In this document: one piece after another, positions 35,062 through 44,187 of the stretch
How positions within the stretch are numbered: position 1 is the first letter of the stretch
How the letters are laid out: every line of letters begins with the position of its first letter
Notes under the pieces: model-generated
The model's database searches: none
Told to the model about the DNA's origin: nothing
What the model saw: the letters and a program-made list of their open reading frames with translations, nothing else
Position numbers and translations under genes: made by a program
NCBI GenBank assembly: GCA_036261625.1
Contig: DATAKL010000049.1
Location: 1 to 64,000 of the forward strand
Direction: 5' to 3'
DNA: 64,000 nt
Source of the DNA: JAAXKN01 sp036261625
Lineage (GTDB): Bacteria > Bacteroidota > Ignavibacteria > Ignavibacteriales > SURF-24

Positions 35062-35137
35062 CGGGGCGTAGCGTAGCCCGGTTCATCGCGCCTGCTTTGG
35101 GAGCAGGAGGTCGCAGGTTCGAATCCTGCCGCCCCGA
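35062..35137 (+). tRNA. tRNA-Pro (TGG)
   Basis: Acceptor arms CGGGGCG (35062-35068) and CGCCCCG (35130-35136), anticodon stem CCTGC/GCAGG with loop TTTGGGA (anticodon TGG), T arm GCAGG-TTCGAAT-CCTGC, discriminator A. The CCA end is not encoded. First of a four-tRNA group on this strand. Confidence 0.95.
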
Positions 35138-35338
35138 CACTAAAGAAAAGTATGAGCAATACCCGGTATGATTTGTAAATGAGATGAAACTAGTTTATGT
35201 AGACTTAAACATGGGAATCCGGTACCTGTTGTGCTTGATTGGCAGTAAATTTGTTCTTATGTTTAGTGTATGGAAATTTTGATTTAGGAACCTTTCTAAA
35301 TCGTTTCCGGAAATCAAAATCGGGAACTTTCTTTGGAT
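35138..35338. other. Spacer between tRNA-Pro and tRNA-Arg
   Basis: About 200 bases without a gene. The only structure seen is an inverted repeat GATTTAG...CTAAATC at 35281-35302. No known RNA is recognised. Confidence 0.5.
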
Positions 35339-35412
<74 letters not shown>

Positions 35413-35422
35413 CACCTTAAAT

Positions 35423-35498
35423 GGTGAGCGTAGCTCAGCTTGGTTAGAGCATCAGATTGTGGCTCTGAGGGTCGTGGGTTCGAGTCCCATCGCTCACC
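35423..35498 (+). tRNA. tRNA-His (GTG)
   Basis: Acceptor GTGAGCG (35424-35430) with CGCTCAC, plus the extra 5' G at 35423 facing C73 at 35498, the identity mark of tRNA-His. Anticodon loop TTGTGGC gives GTG. T arm GTGGG-TTCGAGT-CCCAT has a terminal G-T pair. Confidence 0.95.
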
Positions 35499-35523
35499 CG
35501 AATAGATTAAATTTTGTTCTTTT

Positions 35524-35595
35524 GGCCTCATCGTCTAATGGTCAGGACCTCGCCCTTTCACGGCGGTAATAGGGGTTCGAATCCCCTTGAGGTCA
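35524..35595 (+). tRNA. tRNA-Glu (TTC)
   Basis: Acceptor GGCCTCA with TGAGGTC, D arm GTC...GAC, anticodon loop CTTTCAC giving TTC, T arm AGGGG-TTCGAAT-CCCCT, discriminator A at 35595. A terminator hairpin starts five bases later. Confidence 0.95.
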
Positions 35596-35600
35596 CAATT

Positions 35601-35635
35601 AAGCCTCAGAAGCTTTAGTTTCTGAGGCTTTTGTG
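35601..35635 (+). terminator. Terminator of the tRNA cluster
   Basis: Eleven-base arms AAGCCTCAGAA (35601-35611) and TTCTGAGGCTT (35620-35630) followed by a T-rich stretch. Confidence 0.85.
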
Positions 35636-35654
35636 TTTTAAATAAGTACATAAA

Positions 35655-35700
35655 AAAAACCTCCTGAATTACAGATTGACTTCCAGGAGGTTTTTGTTTT
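35655..35700. terminator. Bidirectional terminator after POT-like transporter gene
   Basis: Twelve-base arms AAAAACCTCCTG and CAGGAGGTTTTT with a 17-base loop and A/T runs on both sides. It lies 16 bases past the stop of the minus-strand transporter and also backs up the tRNA terminator. Confidence 0.8.
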
Positions 35701-35715
35701 ATAAGTTATTTTTAT

Positions 35716-37038
35716 TCAGACTTTCTTCGGTGCGAGGAATTTGTTATATAGAAGCAGACCTGCCATCGTAACAACCCCAATCATTGAAAATATGAACCAG
35801 AGTATGCCGGGGCTGTTTAACCTGTCCACAAAGTGAACGTAAAGTCCTGCTCCCAGTATTCCGCCTATCCCGCTGCCGAGTACGCCGTACAAAAATGAGT
35901 AGCCCAGATATAAAGCTTTTTTGTCTTCAGGCGCAATAAGACCTACATAACTGAGGTATTTTGGATGTGCCGTCATTTCACCAATTGAGAAAATTATCAT
36001 GCCGGCAATAAAAACCCATGCGTGTGTTGAAATTGCAAGAATGCCCATGCCTATTGTACCAAGACCGATGCCTGTTATCATTGTTGGAAGAGCCTTTGTA
36101 TTCTTTACGATTCTTGAAATAAAAATCTGCAGAAGAATAATTGTTCCGGCATTAATTACAGTGACATGTTCGGCGTCAAACTTCCAGTTGGGGCTGCTTA
36201 CGAATAAACCTAAAAATGAGTTGACCGCAATATTAACAGGAGTCATATCCACGTGCTCTTTTAAGTACCAGAGTACCGTATCAAACTGCTGGAAGTAGAG
36301 TATCCAGAAGCCCGAGTAAATTACAATCATCGATATAAATCTGAAGTCTTTAAGCACAAGCACAATTCCTCCTAAGACTTCCAGTATAGATTTGCTGCTC
36401 TTTGGCCTCTCGGGCTCTTTATAGGCAAAGATATTAAGTACAAGAAGCCATCCTGTTCCAAAAGCCGCCATCAGGAATATATAGCTCCATGATATGCTCT
36501 TAAGGTAAGGAACAAGAAGGAGCGGGAAAATAAAAGCCCCGAGATTAATGGACCAGTAGTAAATTCCGAAGCCAAGCGTGGAATTGGATTCATTAGTACT
36601 TCTTGCAATTGTGCCTGAAATGATCGGCTTAAATGTTCCGGCACCAAGCACCATCAGAATAAGGCTTAAGAATATGAGTGCGTAAGTATTGACAAGGCTG
36701 GTAAAGAAATAACCAAGGCTCATTACAACAAAGGCAAACATGAGAGTTTTCCTGTATCCGAAGCGGTCGGCAATTGCACCCGATAAGATCGGAAGGAAAT
36801 AAAGTATCGGTGTAATAGTGCTTTTTATTATTCCAACACTTTCCTTGGTAAATCCAAGTCCCCCCTCATTGGGGCTTAAGACCAGATAGACCGACAGAAT
36901 TGACATTACACCATAATAAGAGCCGCGCTCGAAAAATTCCATTATTATGACAATCCAGTAGTTCAGCGGAAATGATGAGAGTATCCCTTTCTTTTCAGCT
37001 TTCACTTCAACCTTCTTTTCAAGAGTATTTGTTTCCAT
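35716..37038 (-). CDS. MFS transporter, POT/PTR peptide-transporter-like
   Basis: A 440-residue membrane protein with about 12 hydrophobic segments. The POT family signature at helix 1 is partly kept (EFFERGSYYGVMSILSVYL; usual form has E-x-x-E-R-F-x-Y-Y-G). It is followed by the loop motif LSGAIADRFGYRKTL. POT proteins import di- and tripeptides with protons, but several branches carry nitrate or other compounds, so the substrate is inferred only. I chose the ATG at 37038, with AGGGG upstream. An in-frame start at 37092 would add 18 residues that do not look coding. The long C-terminal region lacks extra domains. Confidence 0.8.
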   Translation of the reverse strand: METNTLEKKVEVKAEKKGILSSFPLNYWIVIIMEFFERGSYYGVMSILSVYLVLSPNEGGLGFTKESVGIIKSTITPILYFLPILSGAIADRFGYRKTLMFAFVVMSLGYFFTSLVNTYALIFLSLILMVLGAGTFKPIISGTIARSTNESNSTLGFGIYYWSINLGAFIFPLLLVPYLKSISWSYIFLMAAFGTGWLLVLNIFAYKEPERPKSSKSILEVLGGIVLVLKDFRFISMIVIYSGFWILYFQQFDTVLWYLKEHVDMTPVNIAVNSFLGLFVSSPNWKFDAEHVTVINAGTIILLQIFISRIVKNTKALPTMITGIGLGTIGMGILAISTHAWVFIAGMIIFSIGEMTAHPKYLSYVGLIAPEDKKALYLGYSFLYGVLGSGIGGILGAGLYVHFVDRLNSPGILWFIFSMIGVVTMAGLLLYNKFLAPKKV

Positions 37039-37139
37039 AAGCCCCTGTAAATTTTTTCCTGCAAGATAAGGAGGACTTAAGGCTAAAAGCAAATATTCAG
37101 TTTAGGGAACAGGAGAATTATTGCCAAAAAATTGTTATT

Positions 37140-38012
37140 TTGCCGGTGTTAAGTTTTAGCTCAGAGAATTTTCAAACAAACCATGAACGTAAATTGACAG
37201 AACAAACAAAGCTGAAATATCCCCGCTTGATGGGTGAAGAGGATGTATACCGGACGCCTGAGAGTAAAAAAAGGAAGTTTGTCCTTAACCCTGCTTTATA
37301 TTTTTTCCCCAGACTTATAAATATTGTTATCAATTCAGGTATGGTAGCCAAGCAGGGGAAATACGGACCCGTCGAGTGGGTACAGTCAAGCGTCGATATT
37401 CTGGATGCCCTTGAGAGGTCCGGCGTCAGGCTCGAAGTTACAGGTCTTCATAACATCTCTTCCTTCGAAGGGCCTGCTGTTTTTATCTCAAACCACATGA
37501 GCACGCTTGAAACGGTTGTACTCCCTTCACTCATTCAGCCTGTAAAGGAGGTGACCTTTGTCGTAAAGCAGGAGCTGATGAAGTATCCGTTTTTCGGCCA
37601 TATTCTGGGTGCAAGGAATCCGATAGTCGTAGGGCGCAGCAATCCCCGTGAGGATTTAATCCATGTGATGGATGAAGGGGTGAAATACATTCATGAAGGC
37701 AGATCAATTATAATTTTCCCGCAGAGGACAAGAAGCAGCAAATTTAATCCGGAGCACTTTAACACTCTTGGCGTGAAGCTGGCCAAAAAGGGCGGATGCC
37801 ACGTTGTGCCTACGGCTCTTGTTACAGATGCATGGGGCAACGGAAAGCTGATCAAGGACTTCGGTAAAATTGATCCAGGGAAAAAAGTTCATCTCAGTTT
37901 CGGGCGTCCTTTCAGGGTCGAATCCTCAGGAGCCAGGGAGCACCAGGAGGTGCTGGACTTTATACAGGAAAAGCTCACCGAATGGGGCAGGCAGGACTGT
38001 ATTGAGAAGTAA
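37140..38012 (+). CDS. PlsC-type lysophospholipid acyltransferase with variant motifs
   Basis: A 290-residue acyltransferase-fold protein. The catalytic block I is SNHMSTLET near residue 117, so the usual H-x4-D has Glu in place of Asp. The phosphate-binding block, usually FPEGTRS, reads FPQRTRS near residue 198. The remaining pattern (FVVKQELMKYPFFGHIL, PIVVGRSNP, HVVPTALVTDAWG) is clearly PlsC-like. It probably acylates a glycerol-phosphate or other lipid head group, but the substrate may differ from classical AGPAT. The start is uncertain: the TTG at 37140 is the furthest possible, and the ATG at 37230 (MGEEDVYRTP) would give 260 residues. It is divergent from the transporter. Confidence 0.78.
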   Translation: MPVLSFSSENFQTNHERKLTEQTKLKYPRLMGEEDVYRTPESKKRKFVLNPALYFFPRLINIVINSGMVAKQGKYGPVEWVQSSVDILDALERSGVRLEVTGLHNISSFEGPAVFISNHMSTLETVVLPSLIQPVKEVTFVVKQELMKYPFFGHILGARNPIVVGRSNPREDLIHVMDEGVKYIHEGRSIIIFPQRTRSSKFNPEHFNTLGVKLAKKGGCHVVPTALVTDAWGNGKLIKDFGKIDPGKKVHLSFGRPFRVESSGAREHQEVLDFIQEKLTEWGRQDCIEK

Positions 38013-38107
38013 AGACTACAGCATCTTTTGGAAAAAGTAATTATTGCAAACTGGGCCGATATTATTTATTTTAGCCGCTGATTTACATTTATTATTGAGG
38101 GAAATAT

Positions 38108-39049
38108 ATGGATTTAATAAAACCCTGCAGGCTTAAAAAAGGGGACCTCATTGGAATTATCTCCCCGGCCTCAACTCCGGATGACTTAACGAGGATTGAA
38201 AAGGGTGTAAAGTATCTTGAAAAATTGGGCTACAATGTAGAAGTAGGCCGCAATGTGGGGCAGAACCACGGGTACCTTGCTGGAAAAGACGAGGCAAGAC
38301 TCGAGGACCTGCACTACATGTTTCAAAAGAAAGAAGTAAAAGCTGTCTTTTCTGTCCGTGGCGGCTACGGCACGCCAAGGCTTCTGGACAATATAGATTA
38401 CTCAATCATCAAAAAAAATCCCAAGATATTTGTAGGCTACAGCGACATTACAGCGCTTCAAATGGCATTCTTAAAGAAGGCCGGGCTTGTAACCTTTGCA
38501 GGTCCCATGCTTGCCGTGGATTTCTGGAACGATGTGAGCCCTTTTACAGAAGAGATGTTCTGGGCGATGATCACTTCAACAAAGAAATTCGGGAAAGTGA
38601 CAAATCCTGGCGGCGAAAAATTCCATATCCTAAGACCGGGCAATGCCGAAGGTCAGCTTACAGGAGGCAATCTTTCTTTAATAGCAGCCCTGATGGGCAC
38701 GGGATACCTGCCGCCATTTAAGGATACGGTTCTCGTCATAGAAGAAATTGGTGAACCGCCCTACCGCATAGACCGTATGTTCAGCCAGCTTAAGCTCTCC
38801 GGAGTCTTCCGTCAGATCAGCGGCGTCATTTTAGGACGTTTTGTCGACTGCTATGAATCCGACCAGTTCAAGAAAACTTTGAGCCTTAATGATGTTATAC
38901 AGGATTATTTGGGCAATCTTGACATCCCGGTCATATATAACTTTAAGCATGGGCACATAAAGGACAATATTACAATGGCTTTCGGACTAAATTACAGGCT
39001 TAATACCTCTAAATGCACTGTAGAAATTACAGAAAATGCCGTTGACTAG
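38108..39049 (+). CDS. LD-carboxypeptidase (muramoyltetrapeptide carboxypeptidase, S66)
   Basis: A 313-residue cytosolic peptidase that removes the terminal D-Ala from the peptidoglycan tetrapeptide during cell-wall recycling. The S66 features are present: the nucleophile Ser112 in FVGYSDITAL, the Glu of IEEIGEPPYRIDRMF near residue 215, and the His of NFKHGHIKDN near residue 280. The start segment KPCRLKKGDLIGIISPAS is family-typical. A TTGAGGGAAATAT ribosome binding region precedes the ATG. Confidence 0.9.
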   Translation: MDLIKPCRLKKGDLIGIISPASTPDDLTRIEKGVKYLEKLGYNVEVGRNVGQNHGYLAGKDEARLEDLHYMFQKKEVKAVFSVRGGYGTPRLLDNIDYSIIKKNPKIFVGYSDITALQMAFLKKAGLVTFAGPMLAVDFWNDVSPFTEEMFWAMITSTKKFGKVTNPGGEKFHILRPGNAEGQLTGGNLSLIAALMGTGYLPPFKDTVLVIEEIGEPPYRIDRMFSQLKLSGVFRQISGVILGRFVDCYESDQFKKTLSLNDVIQDYLGNLDIPVIYNFKHGHIKDNITMAFGLNYRLNTSKCTVEITENAVD

Positions 39050-39146
39050 GAATTTAATTTTTCTATATTACTAAAAAAAGTATTGGACATAATTAAAACT
39101 TCTTTGTAGTTTATATCACCTTTAATATCACAAATAGGAGGTCGGT

Positions 39147-41351
39147 TTGAAAAAAGTTACACTTATGTTATTCACATTGTTCGTTGTATCGGCATTTTAT
39201 AGTCAGATCAATGCTCAAATCCTTCTGGATGAGAACTTTGATTATAAGGTCGGTGCAAAGCTGGACACACTGGGTTGGACTAACCACAGTGGTACCGGTA
39301 CTTTCCTTACAGTTCTGGACAGCAATTTGACCTATGCCAACTATCCTTTAGTCAGTAAGGGCGGTGAAGTTGTTCTTGAGGGCGGAAGCGGTTCCAGAGA
39401 GGATGTTAATCATCCGATAGAAAAACACGCTGCCGGTACTCTTTATGCTTCTTTTCTGATTAAAGTTGCTTCGGCTACTACGGGAGGCGACTATTTCTTC
39501 CATTACAAGTGGAATGGCACCGGCGGCATTTTCCTGGCCAGGACATATGTAAAGGATAACGGCTCAGGCAAATTTGTTCTCGGTTTATCAAAGTCAGGCA
39601 CAGCTGTAAAATACACCACAGATACATACGATTACAACACTACATACCTTGTTGTTGTAAAGTATGAATATGTTGGCGATGCTGCCGGTTTGGATGATAA
39701 GGTCAGCCTTTATGTCAACCCCGACATAACAACTACTGAGCCTGCAAGTGCACAGCTGACAGATGTTGAGACCGGAACAAAGGCTACTGATGCTCCTATA
39801 GACGCAATTGCACTGCGCCAGGGAAGCGGGGTGTATAAACTTATGTTAGACGGCGTCAGAGTTGCCACTAGCTGGGATGAGCTTAAAGGCGATCTTGTAG
39901 CTCCTGTTACTTTCCAGGCTGATATGAGAGTTCAGATCCTCGAGCAGAAATTTACCGTCGGTACAAATAAGGTAGTTCTCCGCGGCGATTTCCAGTCAGT
40001 TGCAGGCGATGCAGGCGGTAACTGGCAGGGTACAAAGTTCGAACTTCAGGATCCTGACAAGGACTCCATCTATACACTTACTTTGGATTTCCCGGTTTCA
40101 AAAGTCGATACCAATTATGCATACAAATTAGTACTCGCTCCCGATTCATGGGAATCTGCTGATAACAGACCTTTTGCCCCGAAACTCCCTAACAAAATAC
40201 TTGCTCCGGTTTATTTCAGCAACGACACCGTAGCTAATATTCCTTCACCATACATTGGCAAGACTTACCACTTCACTTTTACAGCTGACGTAAGCGCAAT
40301 ATATGGAACAGGTGATGGCTTCTTCGATCCTTCAAGAGACTCACTCCTCGTTATGGGTCTTGACTGGGAAGGCGGCACAAACGTTCAGGGCGAAAGAAAG
40401 ATGCACGAAACACTTACAGCAGGTGTATTTACAACTGAACTGAGCGTAAAGGCTACCGGAGATTCTACAAAGTGGAAATTCCATGCTTATCCTGAAAGCC
40501 ATTTCTCAAACGCCGGATGGGAAGCTGGAAACGATAACTGGTTTGTTTACGGAAAAGATACTGTTGTAACCCTTGGACATGTACCAAGAATAACTCCTTC
40601 TGCTCCTGCACTTACAAAGGATCAGCCTGTTCTTTTCCAGGTAGACATGCACAATGCAAAGAATGCATATGACAGTACTGCTATTAACTTAAATGACATT
40701 TATTTTGTAGGCGTTAAGGGTGCTGACTCAACAATAGGTGCCTGGGCCGGAAGCTGGGTTGTTGCTGATACAGCTTCAACACCGAAGACCATCATCGTGT
40801 TAAACGATAAGGGTATCTTAGGCGATAAGGTTGCCGGTGACGGCATCTGGTCAAAACTCATTACCTTTAAGGCAGGTACACACGGCGGAGCCGTTGAATA
40901 CAAGTTCGCATGCTGGTACAAGGATGCCGATAAACACACTACTAATACAGCTGTTCTTGATAATGAAGGCGGATTTGGAAAGAATCACTCATTTGTGCTG
41001 AAGGAAACAGCCGGTACAATTAACCTTAAGAACGACTTCGGCAACATGACAACAGATGTTAAACAGGTTAAGACAAACCAGGTTCCGACAGTTTATTCAC
41101 TTGACCAGAACTACCCGAACCCGTTTAACCCTGCTACAACAATCCGTTACAGCGTTCCTAAGGCCGGAATGGTTACTCTTAAGATCTATAACATGTTAGG
41201 TCAGGAAGTAGCTACTCTCATTAACGCTCAGCAGAACGCCGGAAAATATGAAGTTTCATTTGATGCTTCAAGATTGTCCAGCGGTATCTACCTCTACAAC
41301 CTTACAAGCGGATCGTTCTCTTCAACAAAGAAGATGATGCTCGTTAAGTAA
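39147..41351 (+). CDS. T9SS-exported modular surface protein
   Basis: A 734-residue secreted protein. A signal peptide (about 1-23) is followed by a lectin/LamG-like beta domain (ILLDENFDYKVGAKLDTLGW to about residue 245). Two or three beta-sandwich modules then begin TFQADMRVQI, YHFTFTADVSA and VLFQVDMHNAK, reminiscent of starch-binding or immunoglobulin-like folds. The last 75 residues are a textbook T9SS type A domain (DQNYPNPFNPATTIRYSVP, IYNMLGQEVATLIN, final KKMMLVK). The start is TTG with a very strong AGGAGG (39136-39141), which suggests high expression. No catalytic site is seen. It could be an S-layer-like or carbohydrate-binding protein. Confidence 0.8.
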   Translation: MKKVTLMLFTLFVVSAFYSQINAQILLDENFDYKVGAKLDTLGWTNHSGTGTFLTVLDSNLTYANYPLVSKGGEVVLEGGSGSREDVNHPIEKHAAGTLYASFLIKVASATTGGDYFFHYKWNGTGGIFLARTYVKDNGSGKFVLGLSKSGTAVKYTTDTYDYNTTYLVVVKYEYVGDAAGLDDKVSLYVNPDITTTEPASAQLTDVETGTKATDAPIDAIALRQGSGVYKLMLDGVRVATSWDELKGDLVAPVTFQADMRVQILEQKFTVGTNKVVLRGDFQSVAGDAGGNWQGTKFELQDPDKDSIYTLTLDFPVSKVDTNYAYKLVLAPDSWESADNRPFAPKLPNKILAPVYFSNDTVANIPSPYIGKTYHFTFTADVSAIYGTGDGFFDPSRDSLLVMGLDWEGGTNVQGERKMHETLTAGVFTTELSVKATGDSTKWKFHAYPESHFSNAGWEAGNDNWFVYGKDTVVTLGHVPRITPSAPALTKDQPVLFQVDMHNAKNAYDSTAINLNDIYFVGVKGADSTIGAWAGSWVVADTASTPKTIIVLNDKGILGDKVAGDGIWSKLITFKAGTHGGAVEYKFACWYKDADKHTTNTAVLDNEGGFGKNHSFVLKETAGTINLKNDFGNMTTDVKQVKTNQVPTVYSLDQNYPNPFNPATTIRYSVPKAGMVTLKIYNMLGQEVATLINAQQNAGKYEVSFDASRLSSGIYLYNLTSGSFSSTKKMMLVK

Positions 41352-41380
41352 GATTCCTGAATAAGGAAACTTAGTCTTTC

Positions 41381-41420
41381 AAAAGCCCTGTTGAAATTTT
41401 CAGCAGGGCTTTTCTTTTTT
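41381..41420 (+). terminator. Terminator after T9SS surface protein
   Basis: Arms AAAAGCCCTG and CAGGGCTTTT, extended inward by TTGAAA/TTTCAG pairing, followed by CTTTTTT. Confidence 0.88.
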
Positions 41421-41661
41421 ACCACTCACTTCCGGGCAGGAGCAGGAGATCAGTTTCTTAAGCTCTGTTAATACAAAAACTTACCCAAACTCCCATTACT
41501 GGGACCTTCAAAGCTGTAATAAATGAAAAAAAAGGAATTTAATTCTCTTTTTTAAGAATAAAATTGCAGAATCTTTCCTTTTTACACCATAATTCGAAAA
41601 ATCTGCCTGTGGTATGTTAATTGTTGTATTATTTCATAACAGTTAAATTTTGAGGTAACCT
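41421..41661. other. Upstream region of hydG
   Basis: An AT-rich, non-coding stretch of 240 bases. A weak inverted repeat (AAAAAGGAATT/AATTCTCTTTTT) lies near 41530-41555. Promoter elements for hydGE should be here, but I cannot name a specific box with confidence. The region ends in TGAGGTAACCT before the GTG start of hydG. Confidence 0.4.
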
Positions 41662-43053
41662 GTGGAATTTATTAATGAAGCACTAATAGCGTCTTTAATG
41701 GACGACAATTCATTAAAGGATGATTCTTTGCAGCTTGAGATCATCAGGAAAGCAAAAGAGGCTAAAGGACTTTCTCTTAAGGAAAGCGCCGCATTGTTAA
41801 ATATTACCTCTCAGGATATCCTCGAGGAGCTGTTTAGTGCCGCCGGAGAAGTAAAGGAAAAGATCTACGGGAACAGACTTGTACTGTTTGCTCCTCTTTA
41901 TATAACAAACCTATGCGTCAATAACTGTCTTTACTGTGCTTTCAGGCGCGATAATAAAGACCTTAAGAGGAGATCCCTCACGCTCGATGAAATTGAGGAG
42001 GAGACAAGGTTCCTGGTAAGCCAGGGGCATAAAAGGCTCCTTCTGGTTGCAGGGGAGCATCCTAAAAAGGCCGCTCTTGACTTTATTGGAGAGGCTGTCG
42101 AAAGAGTATACAGCGTAAAGTCCGGTAACGGTAATATAAGAAGGGTAAACATCAATTCCGCGCCTCTGAGCGTGGAGGAATTCAGGAAGCTGAAAAGCTT
42201 TGGAATCGGGACTTATCAGTGCTTTCAGGAAACTTACCATTACGATACTTACAAACTGATGCACCCGGACGGCCCTAAAAGCGACTTCGCCTGGAGGCTC
42301 TACGCCATGGACAGAGCCCTTCAGGCAGGAATTGACGATGTAGGTATTGGCGCGCTCTTCGGACTTGCAGACTACAGGTTCGAAACCCTGGGACTTTTAA
42401 GCCATGCATTTAACCTGGATGCCTGCTACGGTGTGGGTCCTCATACAATTTCAGTCCCCAGAATTGAGCCGGCATTAAATGCTCCGGCGGCAGCTGATCC
42501 TCCCTTTGCCGTAGACGACAAGACATTTAAGAAGATTATTGCCATTCTCCGCCTGGCTGTGCCATATACAGGAATAATCCTTTCGACCAGGGAAAGCGCT
42601 CAGTTAAGACGCGAACTCTTTTCAGTTGGAGTTTCCCAGATCAGCGCCGGAAGCCGTACTTCCCCTGGAGCCTATAAGGAAGCTTTGGACCAATCCGAAA
42701 GCAAAACTATGGAACAGTTCCAGTTGGGAGACCACAGAACACTGGATGAAGTGGTAAAAGACTGCTGCAGCCTGGGTTACCTCCCGAGCTTCTGTACGGC
42801 ATGCTACCGCTCGGATAGAACAGGCGACAGATTTATGGAACTCGCAAAGACAGGAGATATAGGGAAACTCTGTGTGCCGAATGCACTTTCAACTTTTATG
42901 GAATACATACTGGACTTTGCCTCCGAAGAAACGGCAGGCGCGGGAACCCGGTTCCTAGAGACTCAGCTTTCAGGGGAAAAAAAGGCAGTGCAGAATAAAG
43001 TAAGAAAAATGCTCCAGAAAGTAACCGACGGCGAAAGGGACGTATACTTCTAA
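41662..43053 (+). CDS. hydG: [FeFe]-hydrogenase maturase HydG (radical SAM tyrosine lyase)
   Basis: Cleaves tyrosine to p-cresol and dehydroglycine and makes the CO/CN-bearing iron synthon for the H-cluster. The 463-residue protein has the radical-SAM cluster motif C-x3-C-x2-C at Cys85, Cys89 and Cys92 (NLCVNNCLYCAF). It also has the HydG-defining second cluster motif C-x2-C-x22-C near the C-terminus (FCTACYRSDR ... KLCVPN); I counted exactly 22 residues. This separates it from the tyrosine lyase ThiH. It starts at GTG 41662 after TGAGGTAAC. hydE follows six bases after the stop. Confidence 0.95.
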   Translation: MEFINEALIASLMDDNSLKDDSLQLEIIRKAKEAKGLSLKESAALLNITSQDILEELFSAAGEVKEKIYGNRLVLFAPLYITNLCVNNCLYCAFRRDNKDLKRRSLTLDEIEEETRFLVSQGHKRLLLVAGEHPKKAALDFIGEAVERVYSVKSGNGNIRRVNINSAPLSVEEFRKLKSFGIGTYQCFQETYHYDTYKLMHPDGPKSDFAWRLYAMDRALQAGIDDVGIGALFGLADYRFETLGLLSHAFNLDACYGVGPHTISVPRIEPALNAPAAADPPFAVDDKTFKKIIAILRLAVPYTGIILSTRESAQLRRELFSVGVSQISAGSRTSPGAYKEALDQSESKTMEQFQLGDHRTLDEVVKDCCSLGYLPSFCTACYRSDRTGDRFMELAKTGDIGKLCVPNALSTFMEYILDFASEETAGAGTRFLETQLSGEKKAVQNKVRKMLQKVTDGERDVYF

Positions 43054-43059
43054 GCTTAA

Positions 43060-44112
43060 ATGAAACTGGATCACATATTAAATAAAAAGGATTTATCAAA
43101 AGAGGAGATAATTTGTCTCCTGGAGCTTTCCGACTTCAGAAACACGCGCAGGCTTTTCGACAAGGCTGATGAGGTAAGAAAAGCCTTCTGCGGTGACGAG
43201 GTCCACTTAAGGGGAATTATCGAATTTTCGAATTACTGCGGACAGGACTGCCTTTACTGCGGCCTGAGACACAGCAACACGGAAATTGAACGCTACAGGA
43301 TGACTGCCGATGAGATAATTGAAACGGCTAAACTGATCTCCAATATCGGCATACGCACCATTGTACTTCAGTCGGGTGAGGATCCGGCTTTCGATGTAGA
43401 TAAAATTGCATATATAATTTACTTCATTAAACAGAACTGCGACGTTGCCATTACTCTCAGCCTTGGCGAAAGGGATTTTGAGGAATACAAAACCTGGCGC
43501 TACGCCGGGGCTGACCGCTACCTGATAAAGCATGAGACCGCAAATCCGAGGCTTTATTCCATTTACCACCAGAAACAGAAGGTACAGGAAAGAATTGAGC
43601 ACCTGCAATTCCTAAAATCTATCGGTTTTCAGATCGGCAGCGGCAACCTGATCGGGCTTCCGGGCCAGACAGTGGAAGACATTGCTGATGACCTCCTGCT
43701 TTGCAGGGAACTGGACGTCGATATGGCTTCTTTCAGCCCCTTTGTTCCTTCGCCGAACACCCCATACAGGAATAAACCGGTCGGAAGCGTGGAACTTACA
43801 CTCAAGACCATTGCCGTTGGCCGCATACTCATGAAGAACACTCATATTCCGGCAACAACAGCCATTGCTACAATTGATTCCCTTGGAAGGGAAAAGGCCC
43901 TGAGAGTTGGAGCTAATGTCATTATGCCCAATTTTACACCTACCCCATACAGGGACAAGTACTGCATTTACCCGAACAAGAAGTATATCGGAGACAACCC
44001 GCTCAACAGCGCATCTTCCATTCAGCACATTATCAACTCAATGGGCAGAAAAGTTTCCACTTCGCGCGGCGATTCAATGAAACAGACCCCGAATTTGTCT
44101 CAAATCATCTGA
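43060..44112 (+). CDS. hydE: [FeFe]-hydrogenase maturase HydE (radical SAM)
   Basis: A 350-residue radical-SAM enzyme that acts on the HydG product on the way to the diiron subcluster and dithiomethylamine bridge. The motif C-x3-C-x2-C is at Cys60, Cys64 and Cys67 (FSNYCGQDCLYCGLR). HydE-like barrel motifs follow (TIVLQSGEDP, YLIKHETANPRLYS, IGSGNLIGLPGQTVEDI, FSPFVPSPNTPY). Overall length and these phrases distinguish it from biotin synthase and from PylB/HmdB. It is six bases downstream of hydG and forms an operon with it. The third maturase, HydF, and a hydrogenase are not in the window. Confidence 0.92.
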   Translation: MKLDHILNKKDLSKEEIICLLELSDFRNTRRLFDKADEVRKAFCGDEVHLRGIIEFSNYCGQDCLYCGLRHSNTEIERYRMTADEIIETAKLISNIGIRTIVLQSGEDPAFDVDKIAYIIYFIKQNCDVAITLSLGERDFEEYKTWRYAGADRYLIKHETANPRLYSIYHQKQKVQERIEHLQFLKSIGFQIGSGNLIGLPGQTVEDIADDLLLCRELDVDMASFSPFVPSPNTPYRNKPVGSVELTLKTIAVGRILMKNTHIPATTAIATIDSLGREKALRVGANVIMPNFTPTPYRDKYCIYPNKKYIGDNPLNSASSIQHIINSMGRKVSTSRGDSMKQTPNLSQII

Positions 44113-44187
44113 ATTATTATTATATTTATATCCTGTCTTTTTACCATTAACTTTTTATATTTTATTCACAACCAAACCGGAAACGAA

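Noticed and set aside
41662..43053. ThiH tyrosine lyase
   Set aside because: The C-terminal C-x2-C-x22-C motif and the HydE neighbour identify HydG.
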